Positions 28,765 through 38,170 are shown, counted from the first letter of the stretch. The stretch: DNA of 64,000 bases from Pseudomonas sp. C1C7 (GCF_013359595.1 NZ_JABFMP010000008.1:124001-188000), one strand, 5' to 3'. Notes: a model not told the origin generated them from the letters alone. A program made the numbers and translations.

Positions 28765-30133
28765 TGGCAAAAACGCGCCGCTGAAACTGGCCGTGGTCGG
28801 CCACACCAACGTCGGCAAAACCTCCCTGCTGCGCACCCTGACCCGCGACGTCGGCTTTGGCGAAGTCTCCCATCGCCCCAGTACCACGCGGCATGTCGAG
28901 GGTGCGCGGCTGTCGGTGAACGGCGAGCCGTTGCTCGATCTGTTCGACACGCCGGGCCTTGAAGACGCCATCGCCCTGCTCGAATACCTCGAGCGCGTGG
29001 AACGTCCTGGCGAACGCCTTGATGGCCCGGCTCGACTGGCGCGCTTCCTCGATGGCAGCGAGGCGCGGCAGCGCTTCGAACAGGAAGCCAAGGTGCTGCG
29101 CCAGTTGCTCACCTGCGATGCCGGTCTCTACGTGATCGATGCCCGCGAACCGGTGCTGGCCAAGTACCGCGATGAGCTGGAAGTGCTGGCCAGCTGCGGC
29201 AAACCACTGCTGCCGGTACTGAATTTCGTCAGCAGCGCCAACCACCGCGAACCAGCCTGGCGTGAAGCCCTGGCGCGACTCGGCCTGCATGCGCTGGTGC
29301 GTTTCGACAGCGTGGCGCCGCCGGAGGATGGCGAACGTCGACTCTATGAAAGCCTCGCGCTCTTGCTCGAACACGCGCGGCCACAACTGGAGCGGCTGAT
29401 TGCCGATCAACAGGCGCAACGCCAGGCGCGTCATCAGAGTGCCGGGCGATTGATCGCGGAACTGCTGATCGACTGCGCGGCATGCCGGCGCAGCGTGGCC
29501 AGCGAGGCCGAGCAGGAACAGCAGGCCATCAGCGAACTGCGCCAGGCCGTGCGCCAGCGGGAACAGCGCTGTGTCGAAGCCCTGCTCAAGCTCTACGCCT
29601 TCCGCCCGCAGGACGCGGCCGCCAGCGATTTGCCGCTGCTCGACGGGCGTTGGGGCGATGATCTGTTCAATCCGGAAACCCTCAAGCAATTGGGCGTGCG
29701 GGTTGGCGGCGGGATTGCAGCGGGTGCGGCGGCCGGGGCGGGTGTGGATTTGCTGGTGGGCGGTTTGACCCTCGGTGCTGCTGCACTGGCGGGTGCCATT
29801 GCCGGCGGTGCGCTGCAAACAGCGCGCAGTTATGGCAGCCGGTTGCTGGGCAAGATCAAGGGCCAGCGCGAGTTGACGGTCGATGACAGTGTGTTGCGAT
29901 TGTTGGCGTTGCGCCAACGGCAGTTGCTGCAAGCACTGGAAGCCCGTGGGCATGCGGCGATGGAGAGCATTCAGGTGGCGACGCCCCAGGACAAATCCTG
30001 GCGCGAGGGCAAGTTGCCAGAAGCCTTGAACCGAGCGCGAGCGCATCCACAGTGGTCGTCACTCAACGGACAGGCGAAATTGAATCAGGCGGAGCGGCAG
30101 GAGCAGGTTGAGGTGTTGGCGCAGCAGTTGTAG
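28757..30133 (+). CDS. DUF3482 GTPase with glycine-zipper region
   Basis: Era-like GTPase of 458 residues. G1 is GHTNVGKTS (residues 15-23) and G3 is DLFDTPGLED. The usual NKxD seems replaced by NFVS (VLNFVSSANHRE), so guanine specificity is unclear. Residues about 313-355 are a glycine/alanine-rich stretch (GGGIAAGAAAGAGVDLLV and GAIAGGALQTA), which could form a membrane-inserted hairpin. The C-terminus is helical. The start overlaps the DUF2868 gene by eight bases. Cellular role unknown; membrane remodelling or transport is inference. Confidence 0.88.
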   Translation: MTDGKNAPLKLAVVGHTNVGKTSLLRTLTRDVGFGEVSHRPSTTRHVEGARLSVNGEPLLDLFDTPGLEDAIALLEYLERVERPGERLDGPARLARFLDGSEARQRFEQEAKVLRQLLTCDAGLYVIDAREPVLAKYRDELEVLASCGKPLLPVLNFVSSANHREPAWREALARLGLHALVRFDSVAPPEDGERRLYESLALLLEHARPQLERLIADQQAQRQARHQSAGRLIAELLIDCAACRRSVASEAEQEQQAISELRQAVRQREQRCVEALLKLYAFRPQDAAASDLPLLDGRWGDDLFNPETLKQLGVRVGGGIAAGAAAGAGVDLLVGGLTLGAAALAGAIAGGALQTARSYGSRLLGKIKGQRELTVDDSVLRLLALRQRQLLQALEARGHAAMESIQVATPQDKSWREGKLPEALNRARAHPQWSSLNGQAKLNQAERQEQVEVLAQQL

Positions 30134-30165
30134 CCGTCGAGAAATGTGTTGTTCTGGCCGGCCTC

Positions 30166-30256
30166 TTCGCGAGCAAGCCCGCACACATTTGACCTTCAGT
30201 GAGTCCAAATGTTGGGTTCAACGCAGAACCAATGTGGGAGCGGGCTTGCTCGCGAA
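30166..30256. repeat. REP pair (TTCGCGAGCAAGCCCGC type) after the DUF3482 gene
   Basis: Outer arms TTCGCGAGCAAGCCCGC and complement are separated by a long loop. Convergent junction with the PhnZ-like gene. Confidence 0.85.
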
Positions 30257-30279
30257 AGCAGCCAATCGGTGCAAGGGTT

Positions 30280-30837
30280 TTACGCCGCCAGCAACCGCAA
30301 TGCCTTTTCCTTCAAAAGCCCCATATCCATCACTGGCACATGCATCTCCTTGGCCAGCTCATCCCACTGACGCATGCGCAAACTTACTGCGCACAGCGGG
30401 TCCTGCTCGAAAGCATCCGCTTCGGCCTCAGTCATCACCCCGCCCTGATATTCCAGGGTTCGGCGGCTGGCTTCGCTCAGGCGCTGGTAATAGCCCGGCT
30501 CCCTGAGCGTCAGGTAACGCTTGGCCTGAACGTGGTACTCCACCAGACGCGCCATGCGTTCACTGAAACCCGCGCTACGCAGGTAGTCGGCGCCCAGCCG
30601 TTCATGGCTGACCACGCCATACCCGCCCATGTTTTCCGCGTCTTCGGCGCATATATGGCCGATGTCGTGGAAGAACGCGGCGAGCACCACTTCGTCGTCG
30701 AAGCCTTCGGCCATGGCGCATTGCGCGGCCTGGGACATGTGCTCGATCTGCGATACCGGCTCGCCGATGTAATCGGCCTCGCCAAAGCGTTCGTACAGGG
30801 CGAATACTTTGGCGACGGTTTGTTCGTTGGGGCTCAT
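30280..30837 (-). CDS. phnZ: PhnZ-like HD-domain mixed-valence iron oxygenase
   Basis: Family enzymes cleave (R)-2-amino-1-hydroxyethylphosphonate with oxygen to glycine and phosphate. The 185-residue protein keeps the whole active site when compared, from memory, with PhnZ. Tyr23, Glu26, His33, His57-Asp58 and His61 map one place before PhnZ Y24, E27, H34, H58-D59 and H62. His78, His102, Lys106, Ser124, Arg156 and Asp159 map two places before H80, H104, K108, S126, R158 and D161. It is the last gene of a leftward phosphonate cassette. No PhnY hydroxylase gene is present nearby. Confidence 0.88.
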   Translation of the reverse strand: MSPNEQTVAKVFALYERFGEADYIGEPVSQIEHMSQAAQCAMAEGFDDEVVLAAFFHDIGHICAEDAENMGGYGVVSHERLGADYLRSAGFSERMARLVEYHVQAKRYLTLREPGYYQRLSEASRRTLEYQGGVMTEAEADAFEQDPLCAVSLRMRQWDELAKEMHVPVMDMGLLKEKALRLLAA

Positions 30838-30885
30838 CAGAAGTCTCTCGATGAAGTGGGATTTGCGTTGAAGGGTAGACCGCTT

Positions 30886-30936
30886 TCGCGGGCAAGCCCG
30901 CTCCCACAGGTTATGTGGGAGCAGGCTTGCCCGCGA
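30886..30936. repeat. REP pair (GCGGGCAAGCC type) between the PhnZ-like and binding-protein genes
   Basis: Compact palindrome with arms GCGGGCAAGCCCGCTCCCAC and a diverged complement, lying between two leftward cassette genes. Confidence 0.85.
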
Positions 30937-30961
30937 TGAGGCCCTATAAACCTACAAAGAT

Positions 30962-31987
30962 TTACTTGGCCGCCACTTTCTCGGACTTGCCGTCATAGCG
31001 CTTGCGCCACTCGGTCAGGATCTCGTCGCGATTCTTCGAGGCCCAGGCAAAGTCGTTCTTGATCAGGCGCTGCTCGTAATCGGCCGGCAATTCGGTCTGC
31101 GGTTTGGCGATGCCCGGCTGGGCGAGTACGGCGAAGTTTTCCTTGTACAGCTCCATTGCCTGCGGGCTGGCCGAGAAGTCGGCGAGTTTCTTCGCCGCTT
31201 CTTCATGGGCGGTGCCCTTGATCACGGCAGTCGCTTCGATCTCCCAGCCCAGGCCTTCCTTCGGCAGGATGATGTCCAGTGGCGCGCCCTGGCGCTTCAA
31301 CTGCACGGCCGGGTATTCGAAGGAAATACCGATCGGGAATTCGCCCGCCGCCGCCAGCTTGCACGGCTTGGAGCCGGAGTGAACGTACTGGCCGATGTTC
31401 TGGTGCAGGTCGTCCATGTACTGCCAGCCCTGCTTCTCGCCGAAGGTCTGCAGCCAGGCGCTGACGTCGAGGAAACCGGTGCCGGACGAGGCCGGGTTCG
31501 GCATGACGATCTTGCCCTTGTACTCAGGCTTGGTCAGGTCTTGCCAGCTCACCGGCTTGGTCAGGCCCTGTTTCTCGGCTTCGACGGTGTTGAAGCAGAT
31601 GGTCGCCGCCCAGACGTCCATGCCGACCCAGGCTGGCGGGTTGGCGGCGTCGCGGTAGTTGCCGCCGATCTTGCCCAGGTCCTTCGGTGCGTAGCTTTGC
31701 AGCATGCCTTGCTGGTCGAGGATCGCCAGGCTCGAAGCGGCCAGGCCCCACACCGCGTCAGCCTGCGGACGCTCTTTTTCTGCCAGCAGCTTGGCGGTGA
31801 TGATGCCGGTGGAATCGCGTACCCATTTGATCTCGACGTCCGGGTTGGCTTTCTCGAAGGCTTCCTTGTAGGTCTTCAGCTGTTCGGCTTCGAGGGCGGT
31901 GTAGACCGTCAACTCGGTTTTCGCCGCGAAGGCGTTCAGGCTGAAAGCGGTGAGGACAGCAGCGGCCAGGGCCATAGGCTTGAACAT
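30962..31987 (-). CDS. 2-Aminoethylphosphonate-type ABC transporter substrate-binding protein
   Basis: Periplasmic solute-binding protein of 341 residues with signal peptide (LAAAVLTAFSLNAFAA). It belongs to the iron/spermidine-type binding-protein fold (LTVYTALEAEQLKTYKEAF, MPNPASSGTGFLDVSAWL), as do known AEP-binding proteins (AepX/PhnS2 class). Neighbours support phosphonate: a fused permease and ATPase upstream, a LysR gene further up, and a PhnZ-like enzyme downstream. Substrate could be AEP or its 1-hydroxy form. The 52-base gap from the permease gene holds a ribosome site (AGGAAAAG). Confidence 0.87.
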   Translation of the reverse strand: MFKPMALAAAVLTAFSLNAFAAKTELTVYTALEAEQLKTYKEAFEKANPDVEIKWVRDSTGIITAKLLAEKERPQADAVWGLAASSLAILDQQGMLQSYAPKDLGKIGGNYRDAANPPAWVGMDVWAATICFNTVEAEKQGLTKPVSWQDLTKPEYKGKIVMPNPASSGTGFLDVSAWLQTFGEKQGWQYMDDLHQNIGQYVHSGSKPCKLAAAGEFPIGISFEYPAVQLKRQGAPLDIILPKEGLGWEIEATAVIKGTAHEEAAKKLADFSASPQAMELYKENFAVLAQPGIAKPQTELPADYEQRLIKNDFAWASKNRDEILTEWRKRYDGKSEKVAAK

Positions 31988-32039
31988 GATCTTTTCCTGT
32001 TATTGAGTTGAGGACGCTTTGGGTTGGGTGTGCAGCGAA

Positions 32040-33764
32040 TCAATGACCGGGCGCGGTCTGCCGCCAGGCCTGGGAGCGGCGCAGCAAGCCGCGCGAAGCC
32101 CCGGCCAGCAGCAGGGACACGCCCGCCGAGGTGAATAGAATCAGGGTCGACATCGCGGCCGCGCCGCCGACGTTGCCGGCGTCGTCCATGTTCAGCACCG
32201 CCACCGCCGCGAGGATGGTGTCGGGGCTGTAGAGGAAGATCGCCGCCGAGACGGTGGTCATGGCCGAGACGAACAGGTAGCGCACGATGTCCAGCAGCGC
32301 CGGCAGGCAGATCGGCACGGTGACCCGCAGGTAGTGTCGATACAGCGGTGCCTTGAGCGACAGCGCGGCGGCTTCGAACTCCGCGTCGAGTTGGCGCAGG
32401 GCCGTGGTGGCAGTCATCTGCGCGGTGGTCAGATAGTGAGCGATGGTGCAGACCACCAGCAGGGTCATGCTCCCGTAGAACACGTGCAGCGGGTTGCCGG
32501 TGAGGTTGAAGAAGAAGACGTAACCCAGACCGAGCACCAGCCCCGGCACCGCCATCGGCACGAAGCTGAGCATGCGCAGCGCAAGGTTCAGGCCGCGCTG
32601 GCCCCTGGTTTTCTCCATCAGGTACGCCCCGGTGAAGATCAACGCGCTGCCGATCAACGCCGTGTACAAGGCCATCTTCACGCTGTTGCCGTAGGCCAGC
32701 CAGCCACCGCCGGCGGTATCGTTGAACTGGTAATGGTTCAGCGACAGCGACAGGTTGTAGGGCCAGAATTTGACCAGCGACGAGAACACCGCCATGCCGA
32801 ACACCAGCAGCAATGCGGCGCTGATCAGCAGCACGATCGCCATGTAGCAACCGTCACGCAGTTTCGATGGCGCCGGCTTGTAGACCTGCGCCCGACCGCT
32901 CATGGAGTCGCCATGACGGCGACGCAGCCAGGCATCGACACCGAAGCTGAACAGCGCCGGCAGCAGCAACACCATGCCGATCAAGGCACCGCGTCCGAAC
33001 TGCTGCTGACCGACCACGGCCTTGTAGGCTTCCAGCGCCAGCACTTGGTAGTCGCCACCCACGACCACCGGCACGCCGAAGTCGGTGATGGTCAGGGTGA
33101 AGACCAGGCAGAACGCGGCGAACACCGCCTGACGGGTGGCCGGCCAGGTGATGCTGCGAAAGGCCTTGGCTGGACTGGCACCCATGCTGGACGCGGCATC
33201 GAACAGGCGCGCATCCGCCAGGGACAGGGCTGACAGCAGAATCATCAGAGCGTGCGGGAAGGTGTAGATGACCTCGCCCAAAACGATGCCCCAGAAGCCG
33301 TAGATGTTGTCCGACAGCAGTCCGCGCAACATGCCCTGGTTACCGAACAGGTAAACCAGCGCAATGCCCGGCAGCATCGACGGCGCCATCAACGGCAGCA
33401 GCGAGATGCCGCGCCAGATGCCTTTGCCCGGAATCAACGTGCGTTGCAGGGCGTAGGCAAACAGGTAGGCCAGCGGTACGACGATGGCCGCGACGCTGAG
33501 GGAAACCTTCAGACTGTTGCCCAGCAGCCAGTGGAAGTTGGCACTGGTCACCAGCTCGCGAGCAGCGGCCAGGCCGCCGCCCTGCCCGGCTTCGGCGCTG
33601 AAGCCGCGCCAGAAGATCGCCAGCAGCGGCATCAACACGGCGACACCGAGCAGCACCAGCAACAGGACCTTGCCGCCGACCACGAAAATCCGGTCGCCGA
33701 TCTCGGCACGGGACACCTGTCGTACCTGCTTGCGCGGCATCGGCAGCGCGATGTTCGCGCTCAT
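32040..33764 (-). CDS. ABC transporter permease, two fused domains, phosphonate type
   Basis: Inner-membrane permease of 574 residues made of two BPD_transp_1 halves, each with about six membrane spans. EAA-like loops occur near DAASSMGASPAKAFRSITWP in the first half and EAAALSLKAPLYRHYLRVTVP in the second. Putative AEP transporters of this kind often have the two permeases fused. It shares one base with the ATPase gene stop (TGATG), so translation is coupled. Confidence 0.9.
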   Translation of the reverse strand: MSANIALPMPRKQVRQVSRAEIGDRIFVVGGKVLLLVLLGVAVLMPLLAIFWRGFSAEAGQGGGLAAARELVTSANFHWLLGNSLKVSLSVAAIVVPLAYLFAYALQRTLIPGKGIWRGISLLPLMAPSMLPGIALVYLFGNQGMLRGLLSDNIYGFWGIVLGEVIYTFPHALMILLSALSLADARLFDAASSMGASPAKAFRSITWPATRQAVFAAFCLVFTLTITDFGVPVVVGGDYQVLALEAYKAVVGQQQFGRGALIGMVLLLPALFSFGVDAWLRRRHGDSMSGRAQVYKPAPSKLRDGCYMAIVLLISAALLLVFGMAVFSSLVKFWPYNLSLSLNHYQFNDTAGGGWLAYGNSVKMALYTALIGSALIFTGAYLMEKTRGQRGLNLALRMLSFVPMAVPGLVLGLGYVFFFNLTGNPLHVFYGSMTLLVVCTIAHYLTTAQMTATTALRQLDAEFEAAALSLKAPLYRHYLRVTVPICLPALLDIVRYLFVSAMTTVSAAIFLYSPDTILAAVAVLNMDDAGNVGGAAAMSTLILFTSAGVSLLLAGASRGLLRRSQAWRQTAPGH

Positions 33765-34840
33765 CAGGCAAACACCTGCAGGCTGCGTGGCGGCAAAGCC
33801 ACCATGATCTGCTGCGCGCCCAGGCGCGGCATGGCTTCCGGCGCCAGCTCAGCTAGCAGGGCGTGGCCCGGCAAATGATCCAGCTCGAAGCTCATGCGGC
33901 AGCGGTTGCCGAGGAAGGTGATCTCGCGAACCTTGGCCGGGAACAGGTTTTCCTCGTGCACCAGCGGATTGACGTTGATCGCTTCCGGACGGCAGAACAG
34001 ACGGCCCGAAGCGGTCTTGGCGCTGCCGTCGGCCAGGCGCATGTTCATCCCGCCGACCCGGGCATGGCTGTCGCTGCCGCTGTCGAACGGCAGCCAGTTG
34101 CCCTGGCCGACGAACTCCGCCACGAACGGTGTGGCCGGACGGTTGTAGATTTCCTGCGGGGTGGCGTACTGCTCGACCTTGCCGTTGTTCATCACGGCGA
34201 TGCGGTCGGCCATCAGCATGGCCTCGTCCTGGTTGTGGGTGACCATCAGGGTGGTGATGCCCAGTTCCCGTTGCAGCTGGCGCAGCTCGGTGCACAGGTG
34301 CTCGCGCACGCGGGCGTCGAGCGCGGACATCGGCTCATCGAGCAAGAGCAATGACGGCGCGGGCGCCAATGCCCGGGCCAATGCGACCCGTTGCTGCTGA
34401 CCGCCAGACAATTGGCCGGGATACTTTTTCTCACTGCCGCCGAGGCCCACCAGTTCGAGCATCTGCCCGACGCGCTGGCGCACTTCGTCACGACTGGCGT
34501 TGGCCAGGCCGTAGGCAATGTTCGCTTCGACCGTGAGGTTGGGAAACAGCGCGTAGGACTGGAACAGAATGCCGTAGTCCCGCGCTTGAGGCGAGAGGTG
34601 GGAAACGTCGCGCTCGCCCAGGTACAACTCGCCGCTGTCCTGCTTTTCCAGACCGGCGATGCAGCGCAGCAAGGTGGTCTTGCCACACCCCGAAGGGCCG
34701 AGCAGGCACACCAGCTCACCGGCCGCCACGTCGAGGGACACGTTTTCCAGCGCGGTGAAGGCACCGAAACGCTTGTGCACGCCGCGCACTTTCATGGGCG
34801 CGCCGGGATTGGTCAGGGCGGTGGCGATCGAGTTGTTCAT
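33764..34840 (-). CDS. ABC transporter ATP-binding protein, phosphonate type
   Basis: Energises the permease above. 358 residues: Walker A LGPSGCGKTTLL, signature LSGGQQQRVALARALA, Walker B LLLLDEPMSALD, then a C-terminal TOBE-like domain (about 250-358). This is the spermidine/iron type. Overlap with the permease gene and the shared strand point to one operon with the binding protein. First transporter gene after the LysR regulator. Confidence 0.93.
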   Translation of the reverse strand: MNNSIATALTNPGAPMKVRGVHKRFGAFTALENVSLDVAAGELVCLLGPSGCGKTTLLRCIAGLEKQDSGELYLGERDVSHLSPQARDYGILFQSYALFPNLTVEANIAYGLANASRDEVRQRVGQMLELVGLGGSEKKYPGQLSGGQQQRVALARALAPAPSLLLLDEPMSALDARVREHLCTELRQLQRELGITTLMVTHNQDEAMLMADRIAVMNNGKVEQYATPQEIYNRPATPFVAEFVGQGNWLPFDSGSDSHARVGGMNMRLADGSAKTASGRLFCRPEAINVNPLVHEENLFPAKVREITFLGNRCRMSFELDHLPGHALLAELAPEAMPRLGAQQIMVALPPRSLQVFA

Positions 34841-35003
34841 GGACAGGCCTCATCTAACAGATGCAGGCCATCCTAGAGTTGTAATGCGTCCGTCATATGG
34901 CAGTAAGGCAAAAACGGCCGATAGTCGTATTCGGGATTTTTGGTTGAGCCTTAAAGTTTTGTGGTGTTGGGCCTGGCCTCTTCGCGAGCAGTCACAGCAA
35001 CTC
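34841..35003 (-). other. Promoter region of the phosphonate transport genes
   Basis: 163 bases between the LysR gene and the ATPase gene on the same strand. It is AT-rich near the middle. At about 34972-34990 there is a REP remnant (GGCCTCTTCGCGAGCA) without a second arm. No LysR box that I can call with confidence. Confidence 0.35.
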
Positions 35004-35867
35004 TCAGGCCGGCGACATTTCCTGCGCCACGCCAAGAAACGCCGCCGGCAAGCGTGCGTTTTTTCGCTCCTTGAGGCAGTACAGATATTCCGGCAACAAG
35101 GGCGCATTTTCGATGGTCAGCACCCGCAGTTGTGGGTCATGGGGCACTTCCTGACGGGCGATGAGGCTGATGCCGATATTGCGCAGCACCGCCTCCCGGA
35201 TCGACTCGCGACTGCCAATCTCCAACAGTGGCCCCAGACTCACCCCGGCACCTGCCAGCAATTCTTCGGTCATGCGCCGGGTGGTCGAGCCCGGCTCGCG
35301 CATCAACAGGGTATGCCCGGCCAGCGCGCTGAGCGGCACATGATCGTGAGCGGCCAGCGGATGGTTGCGATGCACCGCCAGCACCAGCGGGTCGCTGCCG
35401 AGCACCCGTCGAATCAACCGCGCATCCTCCAGCAACTGCGAGGACGCCGCGACATCGACCCGGTATTCCTCCAACGCTTCGAGCACCTGCTGGGAGTTGC
35501 CGATTTCCACCGACACTTCCACCTGCGGCAGTCGCTCACGAAAGGTCTTCACCAGGTCGAGGATGTAATACGGCGCCGTGGCGGCGATGCGCAACGTGCC
35601 CTGGACCTGCCCGCTGTTGCGCAGGAAAAACTCGATGTCGGCTTCCTGTTGCATCAGCGCCTTGACCATCGGCAGCAGTCGCGCGCCCTCTTCGCTGACA
35701 CTCAGGCGACGACCGCCGCGGTAAAACAGCTCCACCGCGTAATGGCTTTCCAGATGGCGGATCTGGGTCGTCACCGTGGGCTGGCTCAGGCCGAGCTTCT
35801 TCGCTGCCAGGGTAATGCTGCCCAGGCGGGCAACCATGTAAAACGCCTTCAGCTCGGCACTCAGCAC
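35004..35867 (-). CDS. LysR regulator of the phosphonate cassette
   Basis: 287 residues. The helix-turn-helix is at about 18-45 (ITLAAKKLGLSQPTVTTQIRHLE), followed by the periplasmic-binding-like effector domain. Position next to AEP-type transporter genes and a PhnZ-like gene matches the LysR group tied to aminoethylphosphonate catabolism. It lies 16 bases downstream of the metal ATPase stop codon, so some transcription may read through from there. Effector probably the phosphonate or a product; not shown. Confidence 0.88.
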   Translation of the reverse strand: MLSAELKAFYMVARLGSITLAAKKLGLSQPTVTTQIRHLESHYAVELFYRGGRRLSVSEEGARLLPMVKALMQQEADIEFFLRNSGQVQGTLRIAATAPYYILDLVKTFRERLPQVEVSVEIGNSQQVLEALEEYRVDVAASSQLLEDARLIRRVLGSDPLVLAVHRNHPLAAHDHVPLSALAGHTLLMREPGSTTRRMTEELLAGAGVSLGPLLEIGSRESIREAVLRNIGISLIARQEVPHDPQLRVLTIENAPLLPEYLYCLKERKNARLPAAFLGVAQEMSPA

Positions 35868-35883
35868 AACCTTCCCTCTTCGT

Positions 35884-38139
35884 CTATTTGCGCAACAGGC
35901 GCAAACCGTTGAACACCACCAGCAGGCTCACGCCCATGTCGGCGAACACTGCCATCCACATGGTAGCGACCCCGGCGAAGGTTACCCCAAGAAAGATCGC
36001 CTTGATGACCAGCGCCAGGGCAATGTTCTGCTTGAGGATGGCCGAGGTGTCCCGCGACAGACGAATGAAGGTCGGGATCTTGCGCAGATCGTCGTCCATC
36101 AGGGCGACATCGGCGGTTTCGATGGCGGTATCGGTGCCGGCGGCAGCCATGGCGAAACCGATCTCGGAACGGGCCAGCGCCGGGGCGTCGTTGATGCCGT
36201 CGCCGACCATGCCGACGCTGTGGCCCTGTGCATAAAGGTCTTCGATGGCTTGCAGCTTGTCGCTCGGCAACAGGTCACCCCGGGCCTGGTCGATGCCGAC
36301 CTGCGCCGCAATCGCCTGGGCGGTGTGGACGTTATCGCCGGTGAGCATCAGGGTTTTCACGCCCAGTTCGTGCAATTGGCCGATGGCCTCGCGGCTGGAT
36401 TCCTTGACCGTGTCCGCCACGGCGAACAGCGCCAGCGGGCCGGACTGATCGAGCAGCAGCACCACGGACTTGCCCTGTTTCTCCAGCGCGAACAGCTTCT
36501 CTTCCAGTTGCGACGAGCACAGGCCCAACTCTTCCACCAGCCGGTGGTTGCCCAAATGATAGGTCTGGCCGTTGATATCGCCGCGAACACCACGACCGCC
36601 CAGCGCCTCGAAGTTATCCACAGTCAGCCGCGCGAGGTTTTTATCCACAGCAGCGTTAGCGATGGCCAGCGACACCGGGTGATCGGAACGCCCGGCCAGC
36701 GCGGCCGCCACTGCCGGGGCCGTGGCCTCGGCGGTGGGGTCGAGGGACAGGTAATCGGTCTGCACCGGTTTGCCGTGGGTGATGGTCCCGGTCTTGTCCA
36801 ACGCCAGATAGTCGAGCTTGAAACCGCCCTCCAGGTACACGCCGCCCTTGACCAGAATGCCCTTGCGCGCCGCCGCCGCGAGACCGCTGACGATGGTCAC
36901 CGGCGTGGAGATCACCAGCGCGCAAGGACAGGCAACCACCAGCAGCACCAGCGCACGGTAGATCCAGTCGAACCAGGCGGCGCCCATGAACAGCGGCGGG
37001 ATCACTGCGACCGCCAAGGCGAGGATAAACACCGCGGGCGTGTAGATTTTCGAGAACTGGTCGACGAAGCGCTGGGTCGGTGCCCGCGCGCCCTGGGCCT
37101 GTTCCACGGCGTGGATGATTCGCGCCAGGGTCGAGTTGTTCGCCGCGGCGGTCACTGCGTATTCCAGGGAGCCGGCCTGATTGATGGTCCCGGCGAACAC
37201 CTTGTCGCCGACGGTTTTCTCCACCGGCAGGCTTTCCCCGGTGATTGGCGCCTGGTCGATGGTCGAACTGCCGCTGACCACTTCACCGTCCAGCGCGATG
37301 CGCTCACCGGGTTTTACCCGCACCCGCGCACCCAGTTCGACGCTTTTCACCTCCTGTTCGACCCAACTGCCATCGGCCTGCAATACCGTGGCCTGCTCCG
37401 GCGTCATCTGCATCAATCCGCTGATCGCATTGCGCGCGCGATCCAGGGAGCGGGCCTCGATCAATTCCGCCACGGTGAACAGGAACATCACCATCGCCGC
37501 TTCCGGCCACTGGCCGATCAGCACCGCGCCTGTTACAGCGATGCTCATCAGCGCGTTGATGTTCAGATTGAAATTTTTCAGGGCAATCCAGCCCTTTTTG
37601 TAGGTACCCAGGCCGCCGCTGAGGATCGACACCAGAGCGATGATCGCCACGACCCAGTTCGGCGCGGCGCTTGTGAAGTGGATCACTTCTGCCAGCAAGG
37701 CAGTGACGCCGGACAGCGCCAGGGGCCACCAGTGTTTCTTTTCAGGTTTGGGTGCCGGTGCCTCGACGCCCTCTTCCAGCGCTTCGGCCTGCATGCCCAG
37801 GGACTGGATGGCCTCGATGATCGGCGCGGTGCCGGGCAGGTTATGGGTCACGCCCAGCACCCGGTTAATCAGATTGAACTCCAGCTGCTGAACGCCGGTC
37901 AGTTTTCCTAGCTTGTTCTGAATCAGCGTCTGTTCGGTGGGGCAATCCATTGCCTCGATGCGAAAACTGCTGTGTCGCGCATCGGCACTCGGCGTTTCGC
38001 TCAACCGGACCAGCGCCGGAGCTGCAACCTTCGAGGAACAGCAGGAATCACCGCCGTGGGAGTGTTTGTGCACAGGCTGCAGTTTGTGACTGTGATCGTG
38101 CCCGTCGCCGGGTTTGTGAATATGCAGGGAATCGCTCAT
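35884..38139 (-). CDS. cadA: Cd/Zn/Pb-exporting P1B-type ATPase CadA-like
   Basis: Pumps divalent soft metals out of the cytoplasm. The start is placed at the ATG at 38139, which begins MSDSLHIHKPGDGHDHSHK. An ATG 66 bases upstream would lie inside the promoter. 751 residues: a histidine- and cysteine-rich metal tail at 1-37, an HMA domain with AMDCPTEQTLI, the transmembrane CPC in VACPCALVIS, the phosphorylation motif DKTGTITHG, and the hinge GDGINDAPAL. The CPC motif and tail fit Zn/Cd/Pb transporters rather than copper. Divergent MerR regulator supports induction by metal. Confidence 0.95.
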   Translation of the reverse strand: MSDSLHIHKPGDGHDHSHKLQPVHKHSHGGDSCCSSKVAAPALVRLSETPSADARHSSFRIEAMDCPTEQTLIQNKLGKLTGVQQLEFNLINRVLGVTHNLPGTAPIIEAIQSLGMQAEALEEGVEAPAPKPEKKHWWPLALSGVTALLAEVIHFTSAAPNWVVAIIALVSILSGGLGTYKKGWIALKNFNLNINALMSIAVTGAVLIGQWPEAAMVMFLFTVAELIEARSLDRARNAISGLMQMTPEQATVLQADGSWVEQEVKSVELGARVRVKPGERIALDGEVVSGSSTIDQAPITGESLPVEKTVGDKVFAGTINQAGSLEYAVTAAANNSTLARIIHAVEQAQGARAPTQRFVDQFSKIYTPAVFILALAVAVIPPLFMGAAWFDWIYRALVLLVVACPCALVISTPVTIVSGLAAAARKGILVKGGVYLEGGFKLDYLALDKTGTITHGKPVQTDYLSLDPTAEATAPAVAAALAGRSDHPVSLAIANAAVDKNLARLTVDNFEALGGRGVRGDINGQTYHLGNHRLVEELGLCSSQLEEKLFALEKQGKSVVLLLDQSGPLALFAVADTVKESSREAIGQLHELGVKTLMLTGDNVHTAQAIAAQVGIDQARGDLLPSDKLQAIEDLYAQGHSVGMVGDGINDAPALARSEIGFAMAAAGTDTAIETADVALMDDDLRKIPTFIRLSRDTSAILKQNIALALVIKAIFLGVTFAGVATMWMAVFADMGVSLLVVFNGLRLLRK

Positions 38140-38170
38140 TGGGTTGCGTCCATAAGAGTACCTGTTGCCA

